Below, one piece after another: positions 27,328-36,234 of a stretch of 64,000 bases of DNA (its first letter is position 1; every line of letters starts with the position of its first letter). A program made the position numbers and the translations under genes. The notes beneath the pieces were generated by a model. It was not told the DNA's origin. It ran no database searches and saw nothing but the letters and a program-made list of their open reading frames with translations. The DNA comes from Paenibacillus sp. LS1. Its GTDB lineage: Bacteria; Bacillota; Bacilli; Paenibacillales; Paenibacillaceae. The stretch covers positions 62,001 through 126,000 of the forward strand of contig NZ_JAPDOE010000008.1 of NCBI RefSeq assembly GCF_026013365.1. Direction: 5' to 3'.

Positions 27328-27495
27328 ATGAGTCAAGAAGTATTGGAACGTCGCAGTGAATTGCTCAAAAAGAACATTCATCAGATGCTTGTTCAAGACA
27401 ATCAGCACGGTATCAGTCGCCAAGACAACATGTTTTTGCAGCAGATGATTAAAGAGCTGCATCAGACCTCGCATGAGATGAATACCAAATCTTAA
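27328..27495 (+). CDS. Small helical protein, 55 residues, unknown function
   Basis: ATG 27328 follows AGGAG by about ten bases. The product begins MSQEVLERRSELLKKNIHQM and is charged, helical and Met/Gln-rich, with no membrane segment. I do not recognise a family. The strong terminator after it and the ribosome site support a real gene. It stands alone between the kinase gene and a convergent GGDEF/HD-GYP gene. Confidence 0.6.
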   Translation: MSQEVLERRSELLKKNIHQMLVQDNQHGISRQDNMFLQQMIKELHQTSHEMNTKS

Positions 27496-27556
27496 TGTAG
27501 AATCTGCACGAGAATGAAGTTGTCTGGTGTACGATTCATTCCATGAAAATGAAAAT

Positions 27557-27599
27557 GGCGCTATCTCCGATCAGACCGGGGATAGCGCTTTGACTTTTT
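27557..27599. terminator. Terminator between convergent genes
   Basis: The stem GCGCTATCTCC / GGGGATAGCGC is followed by TTTGACTTTTT. It ends the small 55-residue gene and may also serve the minus-strand GGDEF/HD-GYP gene. Confidence 0.75.
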
Positions 27600-27628
27600 A
27601 AGGGGATGTAGAAGAAGTTTCGTTCATC

Positions 27629-29461
27629 TTATAGCAACTGTTGCTGAGCGGTTCTTTTCTCAATATATCGAATGAACAACTCGGCAAGCTCCGGATCGAA
27701 CTGTGATCCCGAACATGCGCGTAGCTCCCGAATGGCTTCCTCCACATTCTTCGTCTCCTGATACGGGCGTTCTGTCGTCATGGCATCAAAGGAGTCGATG
27801 ACGGTCAACATCCGGCACAGCCGAGGAATCTCGTTACCCTTCAGACCATAAGGATAGCCTTTGCCATCATAGCGCTCGTGATGCAGCTCAATATACGGAA
27901 TCAGATCGGCGAAGCGATCGTTCGTGATCACCATTTTTTTGCCCCAAGTGACATGCCCTTTGATTGTTTCCCATTCTTCAGCGGTGAGCTTGTCCTTCTT
28001 GTTGAGAATGGACCAGGGAATCTCCAGTTTGCCGATGTCATGAATTAATGCCCCCAGCACGAAACGCCGTTTCTCCGCATTGTCCAGCTTGAGCAATTCA
28101 CTGATATCCAGTGCGTATTTATAAACCCGTTTGGAATGTTTGAACGTATCCATATCCTTGTATCTGAACAGATTGAGCTGCTGCTCGATGTCACGAACAT
28201 CCTGTACCAGATCAATCTCGTGCTCCATACCATCATTGCTGCCGTGACGGTGCACGTTGTTCTTGCCTTGTTTCTTCGCATAATACAGTGCTTTATCGGC
28301 CTGATCCACGAGCTGGGATTTGTTATACATATCCACCTGATAGGGTGCGACGCCGCCCGAGAAGGAGAGACAACCGTGCGGAAACACTTCAACGCCTTCA
28401 AACGGTGTATCGTTCAGTTGCTTGCGCAGCTTGTTCATGAACTTGTAGGATTCGTCCAACTCCATGCCTGGCATGAGCAACGTGAACTCTTCCCCGCCAT
28501 AACGAAAGGCGGTAACAGGTGTACCTTCCGTCTTTCGCATCAGAAAATCCCCCAGCAGGGCTAACAGGCTGTCACCTTGAAGGTGACCAAACCGGTCATT
28601 ATACTTTTTGAAATCATCGATATCTAGTAGTCCCAGACAGAGCGGGGTTCCCTGCGTTCGAGCGTTAGTCAGTTCACTCTCTAACATGCTTTCGAAATAA
28701 CTATGGTTGAACAAACCCGTACGTTGATCCGTGTTGGCCTTTTCCTCAATCGTCTGATACATCACGAACAACTGCCTGAATGCATGGGAGAGCAGAATGC
28801 TAAGACTCAGATACAACAACAGGCCAAGTACGCCATTGTGCACAACCAGAATGGTCAGGACCAGCGCCAGAATCAGCGTACACAGATAAACCAGCAGGGA
28901 TTCGGTAACGAATGCCCGCTTCATCTGCTGTAATGCATCCTTCGTCGAGAAATGAAAGAACAAGCCGAGCGTGATCGTGTTAATAATGAAGTAGGCTGCG
29001 AGCGCTGCGAAATAAGGAAACAGGTTATATCCATTCAACGTACCCGATTGACCACCCGTCCACTCAAACACGGCAGCTGCTCCTGTAATCATAAGACTGT
29101 AGATGCTGAAGTTGACAATGTGTTTCCACCAGGTGAGCTTGCGCTCTTTGATGAGCAGGATGATGGAGACAGGGAGCAGCACGGACAGACTGAATGCTCC
29201 GCCAAACATGAATATACAGGCAAGGTACACCGATGAGTCCATGGATTGCTGATTGCCTTTGGGTGGAATCTGGAACGTGAAATAATCCAGAATCAACGCC
29301 GCACCCAGCATGGTGTAGACCATAACCCAATCTGACGTAGATAGATGAAGATAAGACCATTTGTTCATGTACAGAAAAACACCGATACCGGTGCAGCTAA
29401 GCAAAATAACATACAGACTGCTTCGATCTGCCTTATGGATAAGGTTACGAATAAAGTTCAT
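27629..29461 (-). CDS. Membrane protein with GGDEF and HD-GYP domains (cyclic-di-GMP turnover)
   Basis: 610 residues from ATG 29461 (AGGAG upstream; the frame to 29530 has no ribosome site). The first ~240 residues contain seven to eight hydrophobic segments. Then comes a GGDEF domain (GLLDIDDFKKYNDRFGHLQG; active-site FRYGGEEFTLLMP), without an RxxD inhibitory site just before GGEEF. The C-terminal HD-GYP domain has the metal motifs LIHDIGKLEIP and the signature HHERYDGKGYPYGLKGNEIP. Both synthesis and degradation of cyclic-di-GMP are therefore possible, with intact motifs for each. A DUF5317 gene and a 34-residue peptide gene lie upstream on the same strand. Confidence 0.9.
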   Translation of the reverse strand: MNFIRNLIHKADRSSLYVILLSCTGIGVFLYMNKWSYLHLSTSDWVMVYTMLGAALILDYFTFQIPPKGNQQSMDSSVYLACIFMFGGAFSLSVLLPVSIILLIKERKLTWWKHIVNFSIYSLMITGAAAVFEWTGGQSGTLNGYNLFPYFAALAAYFIINTITLGLFFHFSTKDALQQMKRAFVTESLLVYLCTLILALVLTILVVHNGVLGLLLYLSLSILLSHAFRQLFVMYQTIEEKANTDQRTGLFNHSYFESMLESELTNARTQGTPLCLGLLDIDDFKKYNDRFGHLQGDSLLALLGDFLMRKTEGTPVTAFRYGGEEFTLLMPGMELDESYKFMNKLRKQLNDTPFEGVEVFPHGCLSFSGGVAPYQVDMYNKSQLVDQADKALYYAKKQGKNNVHRHGSNDGMEHEIDLVQDVRDIEQQLNLFRYKDMDTFKHSKRVYKYALDISELLKLDNAEKRRFVLGALIHDIGKLEIPWSILNKKDKLTAEEWETIKGHVTWGKKMVITNDRFADLIPYIELHHERYDGKGYPYGLKGNEIPRLCRMLTVIDSFDAMTTERPYQETKNVEEAIRELRACSGSQFDPELAELFIRYIEKRTAQQQLL

Positions 29462-29524
29462 AAAAAATCTCCTGCTTGGGTTTAGTCTACTCTTGATGTG
29501 TATATAAATTGAGCTGATAGGTAT

Positions 29525-29708
29525 TAACACTTACACTTCGATGACAGAACAACCTTCCGATCGCTGTTATCCCCAGATTTTTTGATTTCTTTTCCAAAAG
29601 GGAAAATCCCGGGATAGCATATGCTTCCGATGCAGCTTTCTTTTAGAAAGCTTTTAGGCGAACGCTTCGCTTCTTCAGGTTATTTCTGTCCTCTCCGTTT
29701 TCGTGTAA
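29525..29708. repeat. Intergenic inverted-repeat element, copy 2
   Basis: Starts AACACTTACACTTCGATGAC and ends CCTCTCCGTTTTCGTGTAAA; the ends share TTACAC...GACAGAA as inverted repeats. Internal parts are ATCGCTGTTATCCCCAGATT, a GGGATAGCATATGCTTCCGA segment, the hairpin AGCTTTCTTTTAGAAAGCTT, and GGCGAACGCTTCGC. The last three are shared almost exactly with the copy at 50700. Confidence 0.75.
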
Positions 29709-29804
29709 ATGTTCAGTTCAATATATAATTGGTGCGCTGGTATAGAGGTATACTATATAGATGTATAACATATCAAGTTGACTACCAAAAATCCAGAAAG
29801 AAAA

Positions 29805-29835
29805 AACAGGCCGCGGGCAGCCTGTTTGTCTTGTT
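29805..29835 (-). terminator. Terminator after the 34-residue peptide gene
   Basis: On the minus strand, AAACAGGCTGCCCGCGGCCTGTTTTTTCTT: a seven-pair stem followed by six T. Confidence 0.75.
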
Positions 29836-29849
29836 TGGCGGTATGGATA

Positions 29850-29954
29850 CTAGCCGCCCAGCTTGTATCCCGAAGTTAATGCCACAACGACAGAAGCCAC
29901 GATGATTGCGTTGATGACAATGCGGGAATATTTCACACCTTCAAATTTTTTCAT
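29850..29954 (-). CDS. Small membrane peptide, 34 residues
   Basis: ATG 29954 has GGGAGG eight bases upstream and the frame ends at a TAG followed by a terminator, so expression signals are complete. The peptide begins MKKFEGVKYSRIVINAIIVA, a basic N-terminus then a single hydrophobic helix of about 18 residues, and it ends SGYKLGG. It begins 39 bp after the DUF5317 gene and is probably its operon partner. The function is unknown; a single-span regulator, a subunit or a secreted signal are all possible. Confidence 0.65.
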   Translation of the reverse strand: MKKFEGVKYSRIVINAIIVASVVVALTSGYKLGG

Positions 29955-29993
29955 GGAGAAGACCTCCCTTCCTTGGAGTCTGACTGATCTTCT

Positions 29994-30584
29994 TCAAGCC
30001 TGATGAGTTTTAGCCGGTTGAACAGCCTTTTTGTCCCGACTCACCATCATGTACTGGATAAACAGGAATATGCCAACGTTCATGACCACATCACCGATGC
30101 TGATCACCTGAGTTCGTGGATAAGGGCTGGACAACGGGATGATATCACCGAGAAAAGGTAGGTGTGTAGACGCATCCATCATGAAATGCTTCGATACGGC
30201 TCCGCCTTCCCGAAGCATGTCTACATAATAGGGTCCCAACACAGCTGAAGCTTCCACAGAAACCGGCATGCGCCCACCGTTGACAGCCATCACGGCAAAA
30301 TTGAGAAACACCCCAATCCAGATGAGCATGAAACCGGTATGGTGTCTGTTGAGCCACAGAAAAGCGAGCCCTGTAATGTAGACGGCAGCAAAGAGGTAAC
30401 CATTAATGGAAGCCACCCATTCGAATCGTTCCTGCAAATAGAAAATAAAGAACTGGATTAGCAGCAATACAGGGAAAATCCAGCCACTTCTCAATTTGAG
30501 AGCTGCAAACTGGTTGAGCCCGTGCCGCAACCCGCCCCGAAAAAATCCAACGATCAAACCGAGCAGAATACCGTCGTATACCAT
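29994..30584 (-). CDS. DUF5317 family membrane protein
   Basis: 196 residues, about six hydrophobic segments. Family-like features are GGRMPVSVEA in the middle and MMDASTHLPFLGDIIPLSSP before the last segment (ISIGDVVMNVGIFLFIQYMM). DUF5317 proteins are clostridial and bacillal membrane proteins of unknown function. The ATG at 30584 begins MVYDGILLGL. It is followed by the 34-residue peptide and then, after a repeat element, by the GGDEF/HD-GYP gene. Confidence 0.8.
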   Translation of the reverse strand: MVYDGILLGLIVGFFRGGLRHGLNQFAALKLRSGWIFPVLLLIQFFIFYLQERFEWVASINGYLFAAVYITGLAFLWLNRHHTGFMLIWIGVFLNFAVMAVNGGRMPVSVEASAVLGPYYVDMLREGGAVSKHFMMDASTHLPFLGDIIPLSSPYPRTQVISIGDVVMNVGIFLFIQYMMVSRDKKAVQPAKTHQA

Positions 30585-30713
30585 GTGTAACCCCTGTTCG
30601 TTCGGAAATGTGCAAAATGATTGCGTGTTTATGTACTTAAGACATTCGACCTTATATTGGTAATTCCTGCATGGAAAAAATGAATATTAGGAAGAAATTT
30701 GAAAAATACTAGA

Positions 30714-30775
30714 TAAAAAACCGTCTTTACGAACCTATAGGTCGAAACCCTTGTAAGATTCGGTAAAGACGGCTA
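30714..30775 (-). terminator. Terminator of the secreted SLH-like gene
   Basis: On the minus strand, AGCCGTCTTTAC...GTAAAGACGG followed by TTTTTTA. The loop is long (about 35 bases) and contains a second short stem. Confidence 0.75.
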
Positions 30776-30825
30776 CTTATGATGCCAAAATACGAGCTTT
30801 AATTCGGTTGGAGATGGAATTTATT

Positions 30826-32247
30826 TTATTCGGAACCACCGTTTAGATAATTGAAGAAAGGCTGGTCCACCCAGAAGTCATAAGTCGTAATATCCGCATC
30901 AGGCGCTAGCTTCAGGAAGCCTTCACGAATGGCTTTGGCATTCTCTTTCAGAGAGAAGGACTGAGCATAGTAATTGCCAAGCGCAATCTTATTATTGGAA
31001 ATGACCGGATAGTTCGCCAAAGCAGTTGGGGAATAATACAGCGGCTGCCACCAGGAGCTAAGGATCAGTGGAGATGTGCTATCGCTGTTCTTTTTGGCAT
31101 ATTTCAGAACAATGTCGTTGAAGCGAACTTTGTCTGCCACATTGTTGAACTCGAATTGAATGTCATATTCCTTCGCAGAGGCAATATAGTTGCCATTCTC
31201 GATCTGTGTCACTTTATAGTCAGGCGTTTCTTTCGGCTCGCCCCATTCCTTCAAATAGATGAAGGCAGATGTCTTCGGCTGGAATTGCACATCAGCATCA
31301 ATACCTTCGCTACGCAGCAAACCAATCAATTGTACAGCGTGCTGGATATTATCGTGGCCGTAAGTAAGTGTCAGCTCATCGATAAAGTTGGAATCAAAGC
31401 GGCTATCCTTCAGGTTGTAACCTGTTACGAGATCATCTCGAAGGGCCTGATCCACAATTTTTCTCAATTCAGGTGACTCAATCAGATCCGCTGTGCGATA
31501 TGCAGCATACAGTTTGGAGTAGATGTCTGCATCGCCGGAACGTCCAATCTCGTGTTTATATTTTCCTTGGCTGATCAGGACGCGTCCAAGCAGCGTATTA
31601 GCGAAATCTTTACTTGCTACGCCACCCTTAAGGAGAGCAGGGTACAGGCTTTCGGGAATCAGGCCTGTATCGATCGCAGCAGCCAGTTCCTGTGCGGCTT
31701 GTCCCTGAACACGGTTCGGGTTAATGCCCACCTTGGCAAGTGCTTTAGCTGTTTTCTCTGCAGGATATGTATAAGCCAGTTCCTTGAATCCAGCTGCTTT
31801 TACCGCGATGAAGACAGCTGCATAAGTGCTCAGTTGATCCTTGGCACGTACTTCTGTACCTGTAAGAACCCCATTATTGTATAAGGATACGGCAGCATCA
31901 TAGGAAGAATCACCAGAGACCAGATCGGTAAAGGCTGGAGCTTTGGCTTCACTGTCGCTTGCTTGAGCTGCTGTCGTGATGGCTGCAATGGCTTGAATGA
32001 AGTCACCTTTGGTAATCTGTTGCGGCAATTGAATGCTGTATTTCGCTTGCAAGAATTGAGCAAAATCCGCTGCGCTTTCCGTATAAGCAACAGGAGCCTG
32101 GGCTACCGGTCCTTTGACACTTTGTGAGGTGGTTGGTTTAGCCGGAGTTGCAGATGCTGCAGAAGCAGAAGCGGGCAAGCTTAGGCTGCCGAGTGTTACC
32201 GGAGCGGCGAGCAGGGCCGCCAGTGTGATCTGGGTGATTTTTTTCAA
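30826..32247 (-). CDS. Secreted protein with S-layer-homology-like region
   Basis: 473 residues with a Sec signal (MKKITQITLAALLAAPVTLG, cleavage probably after ASASA). A Pro/Thr/Ser linker follows. Residues ~100-155 resemble an SLH module (FTDLVSGDSSYDAAVSLYNN, then GVLTGTEVRAKDQLSTYAAV). A second weaker one may follow. The C-terminal 300 residues are a globular domain I cannot place (YGHDNIQHAVQLIGLLRSEG; SWWQPLYYSPTALANYPVIS). It is likely cell-wall associated. It is a single gene with its own terminator. Confidence 0.75.
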   Translation of the reverse strand: MKKITQITLAALLAAPVTLGSLSLPASASAASATPAKPTTSQSVKGPVAQAPVAYTESAADFAQFLQAKYSIQLPQQITKGDFIQAIAAITTAAQASDSEAKAPAFTDLVSGDSSYDAAVSLYNNGVLTGTEVRAKDQLSTYAAVFIAVKAAGFKELAYTYPAEKTAKALAKVGINPNRVQGQAAQELAAAIDTGLIPESLYPALLKGGVASKDFANTLLGRVLISQGKYKHEIGRSGDADIYSKLYAAYRTADLIESPELRKIVDQALRDDLVTGYNLKDSRFDSNFIDELTLTYGHDNIQHAVQLIGLLRSEGIDADVQFQPKTSAFIYLKEWGEPKETPDYKVTQIENGNYIASAKEYDIQFEFNNVADKVRFNDIVLKYAKKNSDSTSPLILSSWWQPLYYSPTALANYPVISNNKIALGNYYAQSFSLKENAKAIREGFLKLAPDADITTYDFWVDQPFFNYLNGGSE

Positions 32248-32434
32248 ATGAATAGCCTCCTTAAAATGGGTTGGAAAATAATCAGCTTTGGGTTATAATT
32301 CTGACAAATCCTATATGAATAGAATAATTGGATTGACTTTAGCACGGAGACGCGCTGGATGTCAACGAAAAAAAAGCTTGATACAGAGCGGTTTCCAGAG
32401 CTTGGAAGAAAGTAAATCGTCAATTATATTCTAA

Positions 32435-32452
32435 TTGAGTGTATACGCTCAA
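32435..32452. promoter_or_regulatory. Palindrome upstream of the nucleoside importer operon
   Basis: TTGAGTGTATACGCTCAA is a near-perfect 18-base palindrome eight bases upstream of the putative -35 hexamer of the BMP gene. It is a plausible operator; the regulator is unknown. Confidence 0.45.
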
Positions 32453-32459
32453 AGATTTA

Positions 32460-32489
32460 TTGACAAGGATCGACAGTATCCGCTAGGAT
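32460..32489 (+). promoter_or_regulatory. Putative sigma-A promoter of the BMP operon
   Basis: TTGACA (32460-32465), an 18-bp spacer, and TAGGAT (32484-32489), 36 bp upstream of the start codon. Confidence 0.5.
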
Positions 32490-32524
32490 AAGAAAAAAGA
32501 ATGTTGAAAAGGGGTATTTTCAAA

Positions 32525-33556
32525 ATGAAAAGAGGTTTATCGTTCGTCTTATCGATCATTATGTTGGCTATTTTGTTGGCAGCTTGTGGAACTTCGGCTT
32601 CCAAAGACGAACAATCCGCCCAAGGCAGTGATTCGGAGAAATCTCTTCGGATGGCCCTCGTACTTCCCGAAAAAATAGGGGTTAACCCTTTCTTTGTACA
32701 GATGGATGAAGGCTTCAAAAAAGCAGGCGAAGAATTCAAAGTAGATACCAAGACGATTGAATCGACAGACCCGGCAGCATTTGAACAAAATCTGCGTGCT
32801 GCGGTTGCCGAGAATTATGATCTGATTATCACAGCCACTTTCCAGGCAGAAGATGCATTGAAGAAAGTCGCTGCAGAAAATCCGGACAAGTCCTTTGCCA
32901 TTGTAGATACAACCGTTGATCTGCCTAATGTTCGTAGCGTTGGTTTCCGTGAATATGAAGGGGCGTACCTGCTTGGTGCAGCTGCTGGATTGTCCACCAA
33001 AACAGATAAAGTCGGCATGATCGCAGCAATGGATGTACCATTGATCAAGAAATACACGGAAGGTTTCAAAGCTGGATTGGAATCCGTTAATCCGGATGCA
33101 GAATTCTTCGTGAACTATGTAGGTGGATTTAATGACCCAGCCAAAGCAAAAGAATTGGCGCTGGTGCAATTCGGCAAAGGCGCTGACTTCATCGCTGGCG
33201 CATCCGCTGTAGGCGATCTCGGCGTGTTCGAAGCAGCGAAAGAAAAAGGCTTCTATACTTCCGGTCAGGATACGGACCGCACAGTTGAAGACCCGGAACA
33301 TATCGTATTGTCTCAATTGAAATCAACCGATACCGTTGCTTATGAGACCGTGAAAGATTTCGTAGAAGGCAACTTCAAAGCAGGCGCTGTTAACTACGGT
33401 TTGAAAGAAGACGGTGTAGGCCTGACTTACGTTACTCGTGATAGCGAATCTCCGCTGAATGCTTTTGTCGGACAAGAAGTGATCGACCAAGTTAAAGCAA
33501 TCAACGATGATATCGTATCCGGCAAAATTGTAGTCAAAGATCCATTGCAACAATAG
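32525..33556 (+). CDS. nupN: BMP-family nucleoside-binding lipoprotein
   Basis: 343 residues. ATG 32525 is chosen (AAAGGGG ten bases upstream); the upstream in-frame ATG at 32501 precedes that site. Lipobox LLAACG. The mature part is the BMP/PnrA fold: VGVNPFF-like region KIGVNPFFVQMDEGFKKAGE, then DKSFAIVDTTVDLPNVRSVG and GKGADFIAGASAVGDLGVFE. BMP proteins bind purine and other nucleosides for ABC import. A terminator-like hairpin separates it from the ATPase gene, which would give excess binding protein over the membrane components. Confidence 0.9.
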   Translation: MKRGLSFVLSIIMLAILLAACGTSASKDEQSAQGSDSEKSLRMALVLPEKIGVNPFFVQMDEGFKKAGEEFKVDTKTIESTDPAAFEQNLRAAVAENYDLIITATFQAEDALKKVAAENPDKSFAIVDTTVDLPNVRSVGFREYEGAYLLGAAAGLSTKTDKVGMIAAMDVPLIKKYTEGFKAGLESVNPDAEFFVNYVGGFNDPAKAKELALVQFGKGADFIAGASAVGDLGVFEAAKEKGFYTSGQDTDRTVEDPEHIVLSQLKSTDTVAYETVKDFVEGNFKAGAVNYGLKEDGVGLTYVTRDSESPLNAFVGQEVIDQVKAINDDIVSGKIVVKDPLQQ

Positions 33557-33598
33557 TTTTGAATGTTCTTTTCAATGAATGAGTGATGGAATTGATCA

Positions 33599-33627
33599 GC
33601 CGGCTGCCCGATCAGGCAGCCGGTTTT
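33599..33627 (+). terminator. Attenuating terminator between binding protein and ATPase genes
   Basis: GCCGGCTGCC-CGATCA-GGCAGCCGG followed by TTTTGC. A partial terminator here would raise the binding protein relative to the downstream genes. Confidence 0.7.
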
Positions 33628-33670
33628 GCTGCTATTAAATGACCGAGACCGAGGGGAGCGGACGCGAGAT

Positions 33671-35170
33671 ATGCTGTTGGAGATGGAGCAGATTACAAAA
33701 AAGTACGGCGACTTCACCGCCAACCGTGACATCCGTTTTAATTTGCGTGAGGGAGAGATTCATGCCCTGGTAGGTGAGAACGGAGCCGGTAAAACAACCC
33801 TGATGCGCATGTTGTACGGCATGGAACAGCCCACGTCAGGCACAATCAAAGTTCGTGGACGTGAGGTGAGCTTTGCAACACCGTCCCAGGCGATGGCAAG
33901 CGGCATCGGCATGGTGCACCAGCATTTCATGCTGTTCCCTTCCTTTACGGTGGCGGAGAACATCGTGATCGGACGCGAACCGGCTAAGGCAGGTGCATTT
34001 GACCGCAAAAAAGCAGCGGCTCAGGTGAATGAGCTTGGCAGACAATATGGCATGCCAGTTGACCCGTGGAAAAAAGTTTCCGAGTGCCCGCTTGGTATGC
34101 AACAGCGTGTTGAAATTCTCAAGGTGCTGCATCAGGGCGCAGACATCATTATATTGGATGAACCTTCGGCGGTATTAACACCGCTGGAAGTGAAAGAGTT
34201 GTTGGCGAACATGAAATCGCTCGCCAAACTGGGCAAAACCTTTGTACTGATTACACATAAGCTTCAAGAAGTTATGGATGTAGCTGACCGAATTACGGTG
34301 CTTCGGGATGGTCAGGTGACAGGTACGCTGGAAGCCAAGGATACACATGTGGAGGAATTGTCTCGTCTGATGGTTGGTCGTGAACTTGTGCGTATGGACA
34401 AGCAGCCATCGGTTCCAGCTGAAGCGGTGCTTCAGGTCAAAGGAGTCAATCTGTCTGGAGCGAAGGATCGTTCGGCGCTCAAGGACATCCACATGGAGGT
34501 ACGAAAAGGCGAGGTTGTTGGTATAGCGGGTATCTCCGGTAACGGCCAGTCTGAGTTGATTCAGGTTATTGCCGGACTTCGTAAGGCAGACAATGGTCGT
34601 GTCTTGCTCTCAGGCCAGGATACAACGAACTGGCCTGTACGGCGCATTCGGGAGCATGGACTTGCTCATATCCCGGAAGATCGTTATATGTGGGGAGCGG
34701 CCAAGGACGCAAGCGTTCGCGAGAATGGACTGATGGGACACCATCATCGCTTGCAGTCACGTGGCATTATCAAAGCCAAAGCAGCAAGAACTATGGTAGA
34801 GAGCTGGATCAAACAGTTCAGCATCAAGACAGGTTCTGCGGAGACCAAAGCACAGTTTCTGTCCGGAGGAAACTTGCAGAAGCTGATTGCAGCCCGTGAA
34901 TTTGCACAGGATACACCGTTTCTGATTGCAGCCGAACCGACTCGTGGTGTGGATATCGGAGCCATGGAGACGATTCATGCTGAATTACTGCGTAAACGCA
35001 GTGAGGGAGCGGGCATTCTGCTCATTTCATCGGAATTGTCCGAAATTTTGCAATTATCTGATCGAATTATTGTCATGTATGAAGGCGAAATTGCCGGAGA
35101 ATTGAGAGCAGAGGAAGCGACTGAGGAACAGATCAGTTTGTTAATGGCAGGAGGGAAAGAGCGGATATGA
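33671..35170 (+). CDS. nupO: Nucleoside ABC transporter ATP-binding protein (tandem ATPase)
   Basis: 499 residues from ATG 33671; the open frame back to 33626 lies across the terminator. Two fused ABC domains are present. The first has Walker A GENGAGKTT, a Walker B area ADIIILDEPSAVLTP and HXXH-type MVHQHFMLFPSF. The second has the degenerate Walker A GISGNGQS and the signature FLSGGNLQK then LIAAEPTRGVDIG. The degenerate second site is normal for the YufO/sugar-type subfamily. It overlaps the first permease by ATGA. The closest known system is Bacillus NupNOPQ (guanosine uptake). Confidence 0.92.
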   Translation: MLLEMEQITKKYGDFTANRDIRFNLREGEIHALVGENGAGKTTLMRMLYGMEQPTSGTIKVRGREVSFATPSQAMASGIGMVHQHFMLFPSFTVAENIVIGREPAKAGAFDRKKAAAQVNELGRQYGMPVDPWKKVSECPLGMQQRVEILKVLHQGADIIILDEPSAVLTPLEVKELLANMKSLAKLGKTFVLITHKLQEVMDVADRITVLRDGQVTGTLEAKDTHVEELSRLMVGRELVRMDKQPSVPAEAVLQVKGVNLSGAKDRSALKDIHMEVRKGEVVGIAGISGNGQSELIQVIAGLRKADNGRVLLSGQDTTNWPVRRIREHGLAHIPEDRYMWGAAKDASVRENGLMGHHHRLQSRGIIKAKAARTMVESWIKQFSIKTGSAETKAQFLSGGNLQKLIAAREFAQDTPFLIAAEPTRGVDIGAMETIHAELLRKRSEGAGILLISSELSEILQLSDRIIVMYEGEIAGELRAEEATEEQISLLMAGGKERI

Positions 35171-36234
35171 ATCGGGTAAAAGAAACACTTCGCGGACTCG
35201 TGCAGCCGCTGCTTGCCGTATTCATCGGTCTGCTTGCAGGGGCTGTGGCGATTCTGATCGTTGGCGGTAATGTGGTGGATACGTATGCGGAGATGTGGAA
35301 AGGGGCCTTCGGCAACTTCTATTTCTTCACGAATACGTTGGCTCGTTCCACGCCAATTATCTTGGCAGGACTGGGTGTGGCGCTTGCATTCCGTGCCGGA
35401 TTTTTCAATATGGGAGCCGAAGGCCAGATGATTCTCGGCGGGCTCAGTGCTGCGCTTACGGCGCTCTATCTGCCAGGGCCAGGCTGGTTCGTGTGTATTG
35501 CGGCGATTGTGGCAGGTATTGTTGCCGGGGGAATCTGGTCTCTGTTTGCAGGCTGGCTGGATGCACGCTTCGGGATGAACCTGCTGATCACAACTCTACT
35601 ACTTAACTATATTGCCATTTATTTTGGCGGATACATGGTCTCCTATCCATTCAAGGATCGGACTGGATCTGCAGCAATGGCACAGACTCCGATGATCGAT
35701 CAGAGCATCTGGTTGCCGAAGTTGTTTCAGGGTATGGGACTGCATGCAGGCTTCATCATTGCCATTGTAGCGGCTATTCTGATCTACTGGTTCACGCACA
35801 AAACGGTGACTGGTTACGAGATTCGCATGCTCGGCAGCAATCCGTCCTTTGCAACCTACGGCGGTGTTCGCCGCATTCGCATGATGATGCTGTCCATGGT
35901 CATCAGTGGCGGACTTGCTGGACTCGCGGGTGCAGGGGAAGTGCTTGGTACACAATACCGTTTCCTTGATGGCTCGCTGTCATCTGCAAGTTACGCATGG
36001 AGCGGCATTATGGCGACGCTGCTTGCCCGCTCGCATCCACTTGGTACAGCTGTGGCAGCCATTTTGCTCGCTGCGCTACAGACAGGTGCCATGGGTATGG
36101 AACGGAATACGGATGTGCCGCTGGAAGTCGGCAGTGTTATCCAGGCCGTATTGACGTTATTTGTATCAGCTCAGATCGGTTATTCATTCCTGAAGCGGAG
36201 AAAGGAGAAAAAGTCCAATGCAACAACTGTTTGA
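35167..36234 (+). CDS. nupP: Nucleoside ABC transporter permease
   Basis: 355 residues, about nine to ten membrane segments; the start overlaps the ATPase stop by four bases. BPD_transp_2 family features are LAFRAGFFNMGAEGQMILGG and the cytoplasmic loop MLGSNPSFATYGGVRRIRMM. It forms the channel together with the second permease, whose gene overlaps this one by 17 bp. Confidence 0.9.
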   Translation: MNRVKETLRGLVQPLLAVFIGLLAGAVAILIVGGNVVDTYAEMWKGAFGNFYFFTNTLARSTPIILAGLGVALAFRAGFFNMGAEGQMILGGLSAALTALYLPGPGWFVCIAAIVAGIVAGGIWSLFAGWLDARFGMNLLITTLLLNYIAIYFGGYMVSYPFKDRTGSAAMAQTPMIDQSIWLPKLFQGMGLHAGFIIAIVAAILIYWFTHKTVTGYEIRMLGSNPSFATYGGVRRIRMMMLSMVISGGLAGLAGAGEVLGTQYRFLDGSLSSASYAWSGIMATLLARSHPLGTAVAAILLAALQTGAMGMERNTDVPLEVGSVIQAVLTLFVSAQIGYSFLKRRKEKKSNATTV

